From the NCBI GenBank assembly GCA_944739405.2, contig OX123196.2, positions 71,447,688-71,511,687 of the forward strand: a stretch of 64,000 nt of DNA. The letters are read 5' to 3'. The DNA comes from Euclidia mi (taxonomy: Eukaryota > Arthropoda > Insecta > Lepidoptera > Erebidae). The translations under genes were made by a program, and so were the position numbers. The notes below the pieces were generated by a model. That model worked only from the letters and a program-made list of their open reading frames with translations, did not search any database and was not told the DNA's origin. Below, piece by piece: positions 28,104 to 38,842 of this stretch. Each line of letters begins with the position of its first letter. Positions within the stretch are counted from its first letter, which is position 1.

Positions 28104-29160
28104 TGAAATATAAATTTGCTATTAACCATTTATTACAGTTTTAAAAAAATAACGAACTGTTTTGTATTTTTGAATATTGTAGAATTATTAAAGATATTTT
28201 TTGAGCATGGAAGAAAGCACTTCAGACGTTGACTATTATTTTAACACGTTCCATGTGGCACAGATTTATCTGTACTTTCCATTACTGCGTTACGGGTCAT
28301 TTTAAACCTTGTACTATACCAGAGATTGTGGCGGTAGGAGGCATATAAGACCCCGCCGCCCGTAGGAGACCAAAATCCTTTTTTTGGCGCCAAATAAGAC
28401 AAAGTGTACGGATTTTGTGGTGATTATTATTAACAATGAGTTGATTAAACCAAATCTGCCGCCGCCCGTGGTTAGATTAGTTATTTTAAATTCTATGGGT
28501 AAAATAGTCAAAGTCAAAGTCATTTAATCATCTAGGTCACAATTAGACGCTTATGAACGTCAAATTTTAAAGTACATTACTTAATGCTTCTACATTTACA
28601 TTTACTGCCTCGTTCGCAAAGCAATAGTTCGGTAAACCACGAGAAAGAACGGGCAATAAAACTCGTGGCCACTCTTTTTAATCGCCAGTGTTATGTTACA
28701 TTTATTTTGTTTTTGTAAGGAGCTACAACTGTTTCACATTGTAATTAATTACTTGTTAATAGTAATTAGGAACAAACATAATACTTAAATAATTAATGCA
28801 GTTACCAATTTAAGTGCTGTAGTAGCCTTCCAGTGTGAATCTTGTGTAACAGGACCATCCACTTACGTCTTATAATGTAGGCAACTCGCGATCATGTTCA
28901 TAACTAAGTATGATGGAAATGTATGCTACAGAAATTGACGGTAGGTATATGAATACACCAAATTTACAAAAACGTTAGTGTACAGCCTATGATCACGAGT
29001 TACCTTCATCTAACACAGTAGCAATTTTTTAAAATAAAATTAGTGGAACAACAATGCAAATGTAAATCTAGTAAGTTGAATGACCTAATAATACATGAAT
29101 AGTTATTTAAAAGAACTAGAGATATTTTAAAAAACAAAACTGAAAAGCAAGGTATCTATA
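28104..29160. other. intergenic, one interspersed repeat, no gene
   Basis: Bases about 28505-28690 (GTCAAAGTCATTTAATC, AACGGGCAATAAAACTCGTG) look like an old LINE tail with a relative near 62050. The rest is AT-rich and unassigned. Confidence 0.35.
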
Positions 29161-30736
29161 TAAATTCTGATATAGCCTAAGCCTGTCCCCATGGTGACTT
29201 ATCAATTAAAAATTCCTTAATAATGTAATAACCCCTTTGTAAAAGAAAGTTCCTAATTGTCCGTTTGTATTTGTGCATGGGTAAATTAATTGTATCAAGA
29301 GGCAATTTGTTGAAAATCGTATACCTACCAATCCCCGCAAATGAGCTCTGAACTTTACGTAAACGGTAGTTAGTTCCCACTAGTTTATGCTTATTCCTTG
29401 TGTTCACTTTGTGCAAATCATTATTTTTGCAGTAAAGAATTAAGTTTTTCTTAATGTACATTAGGTTAGCATTATATATGCTAACTTAATGTACATTAAG
29501 AAAAACTATTGCGATGCAACTGTCAATATATCTACTTCTTTAAATTTATCTCGTAAAGAAACTCTAGCACCTAACTTATAAATTGCACGTATGGCCCTCT
29601 TTTGAATGACCAAAATAGTCTGTATATCAGCAGCTGTACCTCATAACATAATACCGTAAGACATTACGCTGTGAAAATAACTAGACTAGCCTAGCAGTAT
29701 CTATATCGTGAATTCCTTAACTTTTCTAGCTGCAAACGCTGCAGAACTAAGTTTGACTGCGAGACAGGATATTTGGGCGCCCCACTGAAGCTTACTATCT
29801 AAAGTTAGACCTAAGAATACGGTTGATTCGACTAGTTGAATTGTTTCCTTATTTAAAATTATATTAGTAGGAACACTTTTGACATTAGGCAAAGAGAATT
29901 TAACACATTTCGTTTTGATAGAATTGAGTACCAAATTATTTGTCGAAAACCAATCTAATACTTGTGCAAGAGTGTTATTGACAGTATCAAAGTTACTTGA
30001 ATTGCGATCAACTTTAAAAATTAGTGACGTATTGTCGGCAAACAAAACAATATCACATAAATTTTGAACAAAGAACGGCAAATCAGTAATATATATTAAA
30101 AAAAGAAATGGACCGAGAATAGAGCCCTGTGGAACGCCCATTCCTACTGGTAAACCTAGAGACCTACTCCCATTAAACATCTACATACTGAATTCTATCT
30201 CTAAGGTAGCTGGCAACAAGATTGAGTGCGGTATCTCTAATACCATAAAGTTGCAATTTACGTAAAAGTGTATCATGTTCTACACAATCAAACGCCTTTG
30301 ACAGGTCACAAAAAACACCAATGGTATCCTTCCAGTTTTCCCAAGCATTAAAACTATGCTTTAACAAAGTTACACCGGCATCAACGGTGGAGCGAACCTT
30401 AGTGAAGCCATACTGCTCACTGTGAAATAAATTATTTGTGTGAAAGTGACTCTCTAACTGATGCAAAATAATCTTTTCAAAAATTTTACTAATAGCAGCT
30501 AAGATAGAAATTGGCCGAAAATTACTAGGGTCACTCTTGGATCCCTTTTTGAATAATGGTATCACTTTACTGTGTTTCATTAGATCAGGAAATACCCCTG
30601 TATCTACGCATCTGTTGAATATTGCAGCTAAATATGGAGCTAAGCTAGAGTAATAAAAATGTGGGATCTGATGAACCCCGTACCGCACTGAAAAGTGGCA
30701 GTTTTTCGTGTTATTTAGTGATGGGAAAATAAACAT
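29161..30736 (-). mobile_element. LINE, 5'-truncated reverse transcriptase copy 2
   Basis: Three minus-strand frames give one broken protein. 30736-30173 carries NFRPISILAAISKIFEKI, QYGFTKVRSTVDAG and GVFCDLSKAFDCVEHDTL. 30180-29701 carries GVPQGSILGPFLF, LFADNTS and FLGLTLDSKLQWG. 29461-29177 carries the C-terminal HKVNTRNKHKLVG and FNKLPLDTINLPMHKYKRTI. The catalytic motif is FADN instead of FADD, so the second Asp is lost. It is the same family as 19440-20640. Confidence 0.75.
29443..29507. repeat. hairpin insertion within the LINE coding region
   Basis: AGTTTTTCTTAATGTACATTA is inverted as TAATGTACATTAAGAAAAACT, with GTTAGCAT / ATGCTAAC continuing the stem. It interrupts the LINE C-terminal frame, so it arose after insertion. 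Confidence 0.75.
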
Positions 30737-30769
30737 CGATTTTATTTAACTGTATATATTTATCAAACT

Positions 30770-31199
30770 TATGGATGCTTTTCATTAAAACAGTTCAAAC
30801 AATAATATTTTTTGCAACCAGTGCATTCTGTGAGTAATGTTCTTTACTTTTGTGTCACGACTTGTTAAGAAGGTGCGAAGATTTTCATAACATCCTACAC
30901 ATGTCCTCTTCTTTGATCCCTTTTCGAGATAATGTGCTTTGTTTGCAGTGGGTTCTGAAAAGTAGGGTCGAGCTGAGTAGATTAGTGTAAGAGTAAGGTA
31001 GAGTCGAGTAGAGTTGGGTAGAACATACTTGACATAACTATTTACATTACACATATTACATTTACATAGACGGAGTAATAATATTTGTGACTGACCTGTT
31101 TTTGAAATATCTTCCTATATCGTGGTTTTGACTCAGATTCACCAACCGGTTTTTCTTCACCTGCCTCCTTAATTGACTTTTTCCGGCAACGTTTTGACA
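30770..31199 (-). pseudogene. piggyBac-type transposase C-terminal fragment
   Basis: The minus strand encodes MSKRCRKKSIKEAG... (31199-31095, followed by CAG|GTCAGT, a possible donor). Further on come KGSKKRTCVGCYEN, TSRDTKVKNITH and, in the neighbouring frame, ECTGCKKYYCLNCFNEKHP. The spaced CxxC / CxxCF pattern is the cysteine-rich finger that ends piggyBac-family transposases. A frame break near 30830 and the absence of the catalytic domain make it a remnant. Confidence 0.45.
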
Positions 31200-31518
31200 T
31201 AATCGGCAGCAGTCTTTGTTCAGTGCGGCACGAGGTCTAAAAAACCCGGCATTAGGGTTGGTGTACCAGAGAACTAGGAATCAATAGTACATCTCATATA
31301 TATAATTATCTCTTTCCTACACTGAACCAGATGGAAGTTATGCCTCCCGCACGACAGAGAAGTTTAATTTTTTTCTTACCGCTATAAAGACGAGACGCGG
31401 ACAGGGTGTTTCAAGCCCTGTATCGCAATTATCGTGTTAAAGAAAAGTAAACTAACAAATGCAGCTTGTTTGTTCTGAAAGTTGCATGTCATATACTAAT
31501 CACTTTCATTATTTTAGA

Positions 31519-31720
31519 ATAATCAGAACTCGTAGAAGGGGCCAAAAGAACGACGAAGAAATACCACATAAGCGTCGCCGTCATTGTCGCTCGTCATCCC
31601 CAAGAGGTGATTTACAATCGGTTAAATTGTTTTGAATGATGTTTTGCTTATTGTTATATAATTTACAGTGCACATAGAATTGGAATTGGCTCAGCAGAGG
31701 TTAGCCGATATGGAAGAATC
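31519..31720 (+). CDS. two candidate exons of an unidentified gene, 3' end cut by a repeat
   Basis: Exon a (about 31519-31605; acceptor ATTATTTTAG, donor AGAG|GTGATT) encodes IIRTRRRGQKNDEEIPHKRR and RHCRSSSPR. Exon b (31670-about 31720; acceptor ATTTACAG) encodes HIELELAQQRLADMEES. The splice phases fit (1 nt + 2 nt, joining as Val). The peptide is basic and Arg/Ser-rich, then helical, like the start of a nuclear or Gag-like protein. The GC-rich repeat at 31735 then replaces the continuation. No family can be named, and a retroelement origin is possible. Confidence 0.3.
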
Positions 31721-31734
31721 GAGATCCCCCCTGT

Positions 31735-32870
31735 GGGATCTCCACCTTGTCGTGGGGGGGGGGCTCAGTAACCGTGGATTGGTCACCCGCGGTGAAGCTA
31801 AGAGGGATCCAGCTCCGCGTGGGCTTGACGGAGGCCTGCGCAGGATGCGTCCTAAGGGGCGCGTGCGAAGGACAGTTCTTCTGTCCCTCGCAGTCGGGAG
31901 CGGTCGCGGGAGGAGAGGCGTGTCGGTGTTGCGTTGGCGCGCGCCCTATCTCCCGCGACCAAATGGGGGCGCACCATCGTTGCGTCGCGGTGGGGCCGCA
32001 GAGGAAGAGGAGATGCGGTGTTGCGTTGCCGTCCTCCCTATCCTCTGCGGCCGCCGAGTGTTTTGGCGGCGAAGCCCAACACCTTCATCCGCCGCCAAGG
32101 GGGTTATGTTCGGGGCCCGCCTGACCATCTGGCGGGCCAATACCCGTCGGGGGGTAGCGAGGAATGCTTCAGCGATACCCGACCCTCCGACATACGGGTA
32201 CGTGAGGAACACGGGTTGGGTTTTAGTCAGTAAGAGTCTGACAGTCCCCTTCGCCTTTCCCCCAGGGCGGAGGGACTCCATGAGGATTATCCAACCCGAC
32301 ACCAAAAAAAAAAAAAGTGTATAATACCTTCCCCCCCGTGGGATCTCCACCTTGTCGTGGTGGGGGGCTCAGTAACCGTGGGTTTGAGGTACACCCACGT
32401 TGAAGCTAAGCGGGATCCCGGGAAGGGACGCTCCACGTGGGCTTGCGTGAGGCCTGCGTAGGATGCGTCCCAAGGTGCGGGTGCGGAGGACAGTTCTGTC
32501 TGTCCCTCGCAGTCGGGTGTGGTCGCGGGAGGAGAGGCGTGTCGGTGTTGCGTTGCCGCGCGCCCTACCTACCTCCCGCGACCAAATGGGGGCGCACCAT
32601 TGTTGCGTCGCGATGGGACCGCAGAGGAAGAGGAGATGCGGTGTTGGGTTGCCGTCCTCCCTATCCTCTGCGGCCGCTGGGTGTTTTGGCGGCGGAGCCA
32701 AACACCTTCATCCGCCGCCAAGGGGTTTCGTTCGAGGCCCGTCTGACCATCTTTGCCATGCCGTGCCATGTCACGACGTTAGTGCGCGCCGGCCTTTATG
32801 GCATTATGTCCAATTCCATGTACAATACGTACACCTTGTTTGTGCAAAATTTAAATAAATAAATAAATAA
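31735..32870 (+). repeat. GC-rich repeat, two tandem diverged units (~600 and ~540 bp)
   Basis: Unit 1 (31735-32325) and unit 2 (32335-32870) both begin GGGATCTCCACCTTGTCGTG. They share GTGGGCTTG...GGCCTGCG, GGCGTGTCGGTGTTGCGTTG and CAACACCTTCATCCGCCGCC. Unit 1 ends in a run of A (about 32308) and unit 2 in (AAAT)n, as for two retroposed copies inserted end to end. Many long frames overlap on both strands, an effect of the GC content, and none has a recognised domain. Likely a LINE or SINE 3' region of unknown family. Confidence 0.5.
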
Positions 32871-32943
32871 TCAATTTTGAAGAAAATTATCCTCTTCAAG
32901 GTCGAGGTTTATGACGCGATTATTACACGTTTTTGGGGAGTAA

Positions 32944-33332
32944 GGCCGCGCGCACTTTGGACACGTTTTCGTACGAATTTTACTCGTGCGTACACATTCC
33001 AACACATACGAACGATCCGGATATTCCAAGTACTATGGGAGCGCGCAGACTGGGTGCGAGTCATTCGTGCGTATACGTACGTGTAGTTCAGACGTCCGAA
33101 AACAATCCGAACTTGTTGGGATTTCAGAACACATTCGTACGTTTTAACATAAGAAATGGATGTAGAAAAGTTAATTAAACCTGATTCACGAACATAAATG
33201 TTAGTGGGACCAAGTGATTATGTAAGTGATGTTATAAGTCTTCCATGATATGATGAAATTCACCAAAATCGTGTCTTTTTTAGGGTTCCGTACCTAAAAG
33301 GTAAAAAACGGAACCCTATTACTAAGCCTCCG

Positions 33333-33369
<37 letters not shown>

Positions 33370-34063
33370 ACCAGGCTGTATCTCATAAACCATGATAGCT
33401 AGATAGCTGAAATTTTCACAAATTATGTATTTCGGTTGCCGCTATAACAACATATACTAAAAATAAAAATAAAATAAAAATTAAGGGGGGGTCCCATACA
33501 AAAAACGTGTTTTTTTCCGTATATTTTGCTCAAAATTACTAACTGTTACAGGTAGACGCTTAAAATTTTTACTGAATATGTAGTTGTATATTACCTTTCA
33601 AAATAAATAAATAAATTTAAAAAAAGTAAATAATAAAGGGGGGCTCCCATACAACAAACGTAATTTTTAAGCAATTTGTTACTCGATCTTAATAAACAGG
33701 TAGAAACTTATAAAGTATTTAAGTATACATACAACGAACGTGATTTTCTTTTATAGATGATGGTACGGAACCCTTTGTGCTCGAGACCGACTCGCACTTG
33801 CCCAATTTTTTAATATATTTCACGCACCAATTCGGTTCTACGATAGCGACGACGCCACCGCAGTTTTCGAGTGATAAGAGAATCGTCGTGAAGATACAGA
33901 TTATTCATCGCGCCCCAGCCAAAGCAGAATTCACAAATCCGATATCACTAGAACACTGCTCATTTGACTAATAAAAACGTATACAGTGTGCGCACTCAAT
34001 TCGTACGACCACGATCGTACGTATACTGTACGATACGAATTCGTGTCCAAAGTGCGCGCGGCC
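32944..34063. mobile_element. PIF/Harbinger-type MITE with TAA target duplication
   Basis: It begins GGCCGCGCGCACTTTGGACA and ends TGTCCAAAGTGCGCGCGGCC, a perfect 20-bp terminal inverted repeat. TAA flanks both sides (32941-32943 and 34064-34066). It hosts the AGGGTTCCGTACC repeat at 33282-33804. No transposase is present. Confidence 0.75.
33282..33804 (+). mobile_element. AGGGTTCCGTACC repeat (single copy) nested in the MITE
   Basis: It runs from AGGGTTCCGTACCTAAAAGG to GACTCGCACTTGCCCAA and repeats both halves of the 9452-10241 pair, with a (CTGT)n run near 33335-33370. Its position inside the MITE dates it as the younger insertion. Confidence 0.6.
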
Positions 34064-34209
34064 TAAAGCGGTCCATGATTATTTTTAGTGAATTTAACAT
34101 TTGATTACTACAAAATTTTCAATATCAGAATGACAGATGTCATAAAAAAATATATAAGGAATTTCTATAGGGTCATTAGTCATTACTTTTGTGCCACCCT
34201 GTACTTACG

Positions 34210-34330
34210 ACAGGAATATCATCATATTAGCCTAAAGACGTCCACTGCTGGACATAGGCCTCCTCCAAAGCTCTCCATATATATATACCAATTTTGAGTC
34301 ATGCGCATCCATATGCCGCGAACAAGATTG
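34210..34330 (-). repeat. RTE-type LINE 3' end
   Basis: ATCATCATATTAGCC then CCACTGCTGGACATAGGCCT is the usual 3' terminus of lepidopteran RTE elements, with the (ATG)n tail on the minus strand. Confidence 0.6.
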
Positions 34331-34896
34331 TCAGTCCACCTTGTGCGAGGCCAAAAATACAACGGGAATTAAAATGAGACCAACGTTTTCCAAAATTGTA
34401 TTTTATTTATTGCTTAAAATTACATCATTCTCAGGCACTTATATGGACATAATACCATTCACACAAATATTAATTCTAAGTCATATTTTACATTTTGGAA
34501 TATTACTTAATAATACATTTTTTAAATACACCACTCTTATTGGACGGATATTGCTTTAGATATAATCAATGTATAATATAAAAATAAATAAATAATGTAA
34601 AAATAAAAAAATCTGTCACCATTATATGTCATTTGATAATATAGTTTTTATTCAAATACGATTCAAAATAAAAAATAATGAAAGTGTAAAATAAAATAAT
34701 TGTAAAAAAGCTACCATAAACTATGGTATATTATTTTCAAAATAAAGAAAAATATACACGAATGTAATAATTTAAGTCTTAACTAACACATTCAACGTAC
34801 TTATAAAAGATTTTTTAATGCCCGTAATTGCGAGCGATTTTCCAAAGTATTGTTTTTCCGCGCGGAACGTCAGTAAAGAGAGCGTTTATACCTTAA
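34331..34896. other. no gene seen
   Basis: AT-rich intergenic sequence with short frames only. Confidence 0.4.
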
Positions 34897-36761
34897 CCCT
34901 TTCCCTCCTTACGGTACTTAGAAGTACCTCCACATTTTTCGTCTAATAACTTAAGTACGAAAACACTATATGATAACTACAACTGACGGTCCTTTAGAGT
35001 ACCGTTTCCTTAAGCCAATCACAGCGCGTTTTTTGAATTACCGCGTAATTTTGCCTAAGAATTTGAACATCGAATTACAACCTGTCGAACATTTTGTCAC
35101 TTCGCTGTGCAGGTGTGATCGGAAATGTTTTTTAAATATAATTATCACAGGTGAGAGCTATTTTTTTACTATTTACATTGTTTATATCATTGACTACATT
35201 TCTAAAAGCTTTTATAATGTATCATCACTTTATTTTATTTGAATATTTGATAAAAACTGATTCGGACTTATAAGTACCGTCAGGTGATTTTAGTCTAAAC
35301 AATTATGGGTTTATACAATAAACATGGTCAATGATGTGGGTATTTTGTTTTATCATAAACGAATGTTTTTTTTTTTATTATTGGTCGGAACTATTTTCTT
35401 ATTGTTTTAGCCTTTGTGATGGATATACAAACAATACTGCTCTAATTGAGGCCCTGTTACTAGAAGAGCTTCCGGACTGCGACGAAGAGTTTGATGCAGG
35501 AGTATCCGATGATGAAGTGGAAAATCTTCAACTTCCTTCTCCAAGAGGCTTCGATGAGATTTTTGAAAGAGCTCTAGACAGTGTTTTTGCCGAAGTTCCG
35601 CCATCGCCGTCAAATGAAGATGTATTGGAGTGCCCTATAAATCAGGTACCCACATCTCCTATACCTGGATCTAGTGTTCAGACTGATCTACCGTCTTCAA
35701 ATACGTCTTCACCCAGAACTAACCAGCGATTACCGGATCCAAACCGTAAATGGAAAAAGAGGGATCTAGATACAATTTTACCGGAATACCTTACAGATAC
35801 TGGAGTAGTAGAAGATTATTTTGCCTACTGTAACACACCGACTGATATATTTTTAGTATTGATTGGAGATATTATTGACAATATTGTATACCAAAGTAAC
35901 CATTATGCTACTCAGAAAAGCAAGGTATTGAACCTAAAAAAGGAGGAACTCCTAACATTTATAGGTATGAATATTTTTAAGGGTTACAATACTCGTCCGG
36001 CGTGGAGAGACCACTACTCTTCGGCACCTGATCTCAACAATGTACTTATTTGCAAAACAATGCCAAGAGACAGATTCGCTCTTATTTTATCTCATCTGTA
36101 TTGCAATGTTGTTCTGGGGCCTCCTGGACATCGCATTTGTCAATGCATATGTCATTCATGGACTAATAATGGAACAAACTACCGTAAAAGATTTTCGACG
36201 CTCTGTTACTCAAGGCCTGATGCCAATGAAAGATTCTAGTCAGAAAAGAAAGACTTCTACTGATAATATTGCGAAAACCGGCCCTTCCAAAAGGCGCAAA
36301 TCTGACTATTCCACTATAAAAGACGTACGCTTGGGTAACAGAGGCATCCATTGGCCAACGTTCGTAGAGAACAGGGGAAGGTGTGAGGGTTGTAGTTTGA
36401 AGAAGATTCAGTCGAAACCCCATAGTAAATGTTCGCATTGCAACGTGTTTTTATGTGTAAATGAAAAGAAAAATTGTTTTGTTGAATACCATGATGTTAA
36501 TCTATAATTAAAAACCTATTAATATAACTATTACTAAGTCAATATTGGATCTCATTAATTTTGTAGTTTATATCAAAGTTCCTAACATTGTGATAACACG
36601 AAGTCCCTGACGGTACTTTTAAGTCTAGGTCATGGAAACAGTACTTCTAGGTATAATAAAAATCTTAAAAAAATCTGTGTGTTTCCTTTTACCTACCATA
36701 TTATGAAAATAAAGTTCAAAAGCGGAAATTCGTTAAAAATCACTACGCCGAGGGGAAAGGG
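34897..36761 (+). mobile_element. piggyBac-family transposon, 1.87 kb, internally deleted
   Basis: The ends are CCCTTTCCC and GGGAAAGGG-type inverted repeats, directly flanked by TTAA on both sides (34893-34896 and 36762-36765), the piggyBac target. Subterminal TACGGTACTTAGAAGTACC and GACGGTACTTTTAAGTC are related repeats. The interior encodes both ends of a transposase but not its middle. Confidence 0.8.
35331..36507 (+). pseudogene. piggyBac transposase with deleted catalytic core
   Basis: The first frame (to about 36110) has an acidic N-terminus (LLLEELPDCDEEFDAGVSDD). The piggyBac N-terminal domain follows (VVEDYFAYCNTPTDIF, LLTFIGMNIFKGYNTRPAWR, HYSSAPDLNN, MPRDRFALILSHLYC). The neighbouring frame resumes with LLDIAFVNAYVIHG and FRRSVTQGLM. 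It ends in a cysteine finger (RCEGC, CSHCNVFLCV, NCFVEYH). The junction near 36105-36125 removes all catalytic Asp residues and shifts the frame. The first residues (MMWVFCFII...) may be intronic. Confidence 0.8.
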
Positions 36762-36765
36762 TTAA

Positions 36766-37996
36766 ATGTATTAGCTAAAGCGATTAAGACGAAAAGACGA
36801 AGATTTATACAAATAAAAAAAGTCAAATCGTTTATTATACACAAGGTACAATTAGCATAAATCGGATCCACCCTGGTATGGAATGCAAGGAATATACAAA
36901 TAGTAGTTTTATTTCATACAGAAATATAATACAAGTTGAAGTAAATGCCGACAACTCTTTAAAAGCTGAAAGTCCAATTATTAAATGACTGTATTTGCGA
37001 CCGGCAGACCCCAGTGGGTTTCGCCACCCATTACTGGAATTAAAGAATACATAATTGCAATTTGTAATCTTAATTAACAGTATTCTTTTAATTAGTCAGT
37101 GCCCTCCTAGCCTGTCAGTGAGCACTGAGTATAAATTGTTACCATATTAAATATGTATATTTTTGAAATTTGCTACGCCTGTTGCCCAAGAGGGTAGTAA
37201 GAGTTAAAACTGTTAGCCTTCTTATGTGACGAGTCTCGATCAAAGATATATTTTTTAAATATCGGTTAAATATGAAACTTTTAGTTTTCGTGACCTTGGC
37301 TTATGTAACCGCTGCCGAAACATCGGAATAAATATAAAGATATTTTTTCAAATAATTACGCTTTTGAGACTCGTTATATTAATATTACTATGGACGATGG
37401 CGAATTTGTAAACATTAAGACCAGTATATAATATCGATATTAAATATCAGATCATTATAAAATAATGAGTAAGTACAAAAGTGTATGTCTTTTAGTATTG
37501 TATAAAATCAGTATAAATATATAATATCATTCGTCAGTCTTAAATATATGATATCAGATTCTGTTACAGCTAAAATAAAAATAAAATAAGCATAAAAATG
37601 CTGATAAATGCATAAAAATATACACAATTCTTACATAGGTGAATTTCTTAACTTACTAACACAAAAACACACTTAAGTATATTAACTATACATACAATAG
37701 AAAATATAAAATTATTTCTTTGTATATATGGACGGAGTTACGTTTCCAAATCTTTTTTATACAGGAATGATAGACGAATGTCAGGACACCATGTCCCTTA
37801 AGTGACAAAACTTCGGGTCAATGTATATTCTTTAACACCATGATGAAATGTGTTGCAGTTGCTTACTTTTTACAAAAGTAATTACACTGGTATGTGACAT
37901 AACTATAAAATTAAACCTCTTTTAATAGTCCACAATCATCTTAAGAGTCTTAAATCCAAAAAGCAAGCCTGCAAATTGATTCAACAATTTTTATCT
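36766..37996. other. no gene seen; possible 3' end of gene A transcripts
   Basis: AT-rich sequence. TTTATT at 36831-36836 reads AATAAA on the minus strand and is one candidate polyadenylation signal for gene A, which would give a 3' UTR near 1.9 kb. Confidence 0.3.
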
Positions 37997-38461
37997 TTGG
38001 ATTTCAGACCATAAATAAGTTTAATACAAACTATATAAACTGGTAAAAATAAGTCAAATAGCTACAAAAAGCTACCAGATTCTCAGAGATTCATGATTTC
38101 TAAATTGATCCATTTATAAAAAGTCAAGCAAAGTGTGTACTTCAAATTCTAATTAACTCTACTTGAAATTGAACTACAATTACGGATTTTATCGTAGATT
38201 ACTTAGTAATCTACGATAAAATCCGTAATTGTAGTTCAATCCGTAATTGTAGATTACTTTTAGATTACTATTGTGTAAATTGTAGTTCAATTTCAAGTAG
38301 AGTTAATTAGAATTTGAAGTACACACTTTGCTTGACTTTTTATAAATGGATCAATTTAGAAATCATGAATCTCTGAGAATCTGGTAGCTTTTTGTAGCTA
38401 TTTGACTTATTTTTACCAGTTTATATAGTTTGTATTAAACTTATTTATGGTCTGAAATCCA
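37997..38461. repeat. near-perfect long palindrome, ~180-bp arms
   Basis: The left arm (GGATTTCAGACCATAAATAA at 37997 to TTGAACTACAATT near 38180) is repeated as its reverse complement from about 38279 to 38461 (TTATTTATGGTCTGAAATCC) with no mismatch that I could see. The centre holds a second hairpin (ACGGATTTTATCGTAGATTAC inverted around TTA). It lies about 280 bases downstream of the gene A stop codon. If transcribed, it would fold into a long double-stranded RNA. Confidence 0.85.
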
Positions 38462-38738
38462 ATTGTTAATAATAATAAAATACCACTTACAGGAATCTTA
38501 AAATTATTATTATTACAAAAAAAATACCTATTTGGTATATTTTTTCAAAATAGACAACCTGGTATAATTCTGTCCAACTACGTCCTTTACAAATGGCGAC
38601 TAAGCCTAGTCTAAGCCATTTGTAAAGTACATGGTTTTTTATCTGATAAAAAATTATATGTCTATGACAAAATCCGAATTGCAAGTCAATACAAAATTTC
38701 GCATAGACTAAAAAATACTTGTAATACTATAGTGTAGT

Positions 38739-38842
38739 CTATTCAATCATCAGTTCAAAATGGACGACGCCCAGTCTCTCTTTTCTGTCGTATTTGATGT
38801 TCCTCGCCCATGCACGGCATTCTATGTTGATGACTATACCGG
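38739..38842 (-). CDS. gene A exon 6 (terminal)
   Basis: Acceptor ACGTTTCAG. It encodes GIVINIECRAWARNIKYDRK and ends FELMIE-stop (TAG 38739-38741). It carries the sixth conserved cysteine. Confidence 0.88.

Noticed and set aside
31668..32862. Many 70-218-codon frames on both strands
   Set aside because: They overlap each other in high-GC repeated sequence, differ between the two tandem units, and have no domain.
36163..36438. 91-codon minus-strand frame
   Set aside because: Antisense shadow of the piggyBac transposase C-terminus.
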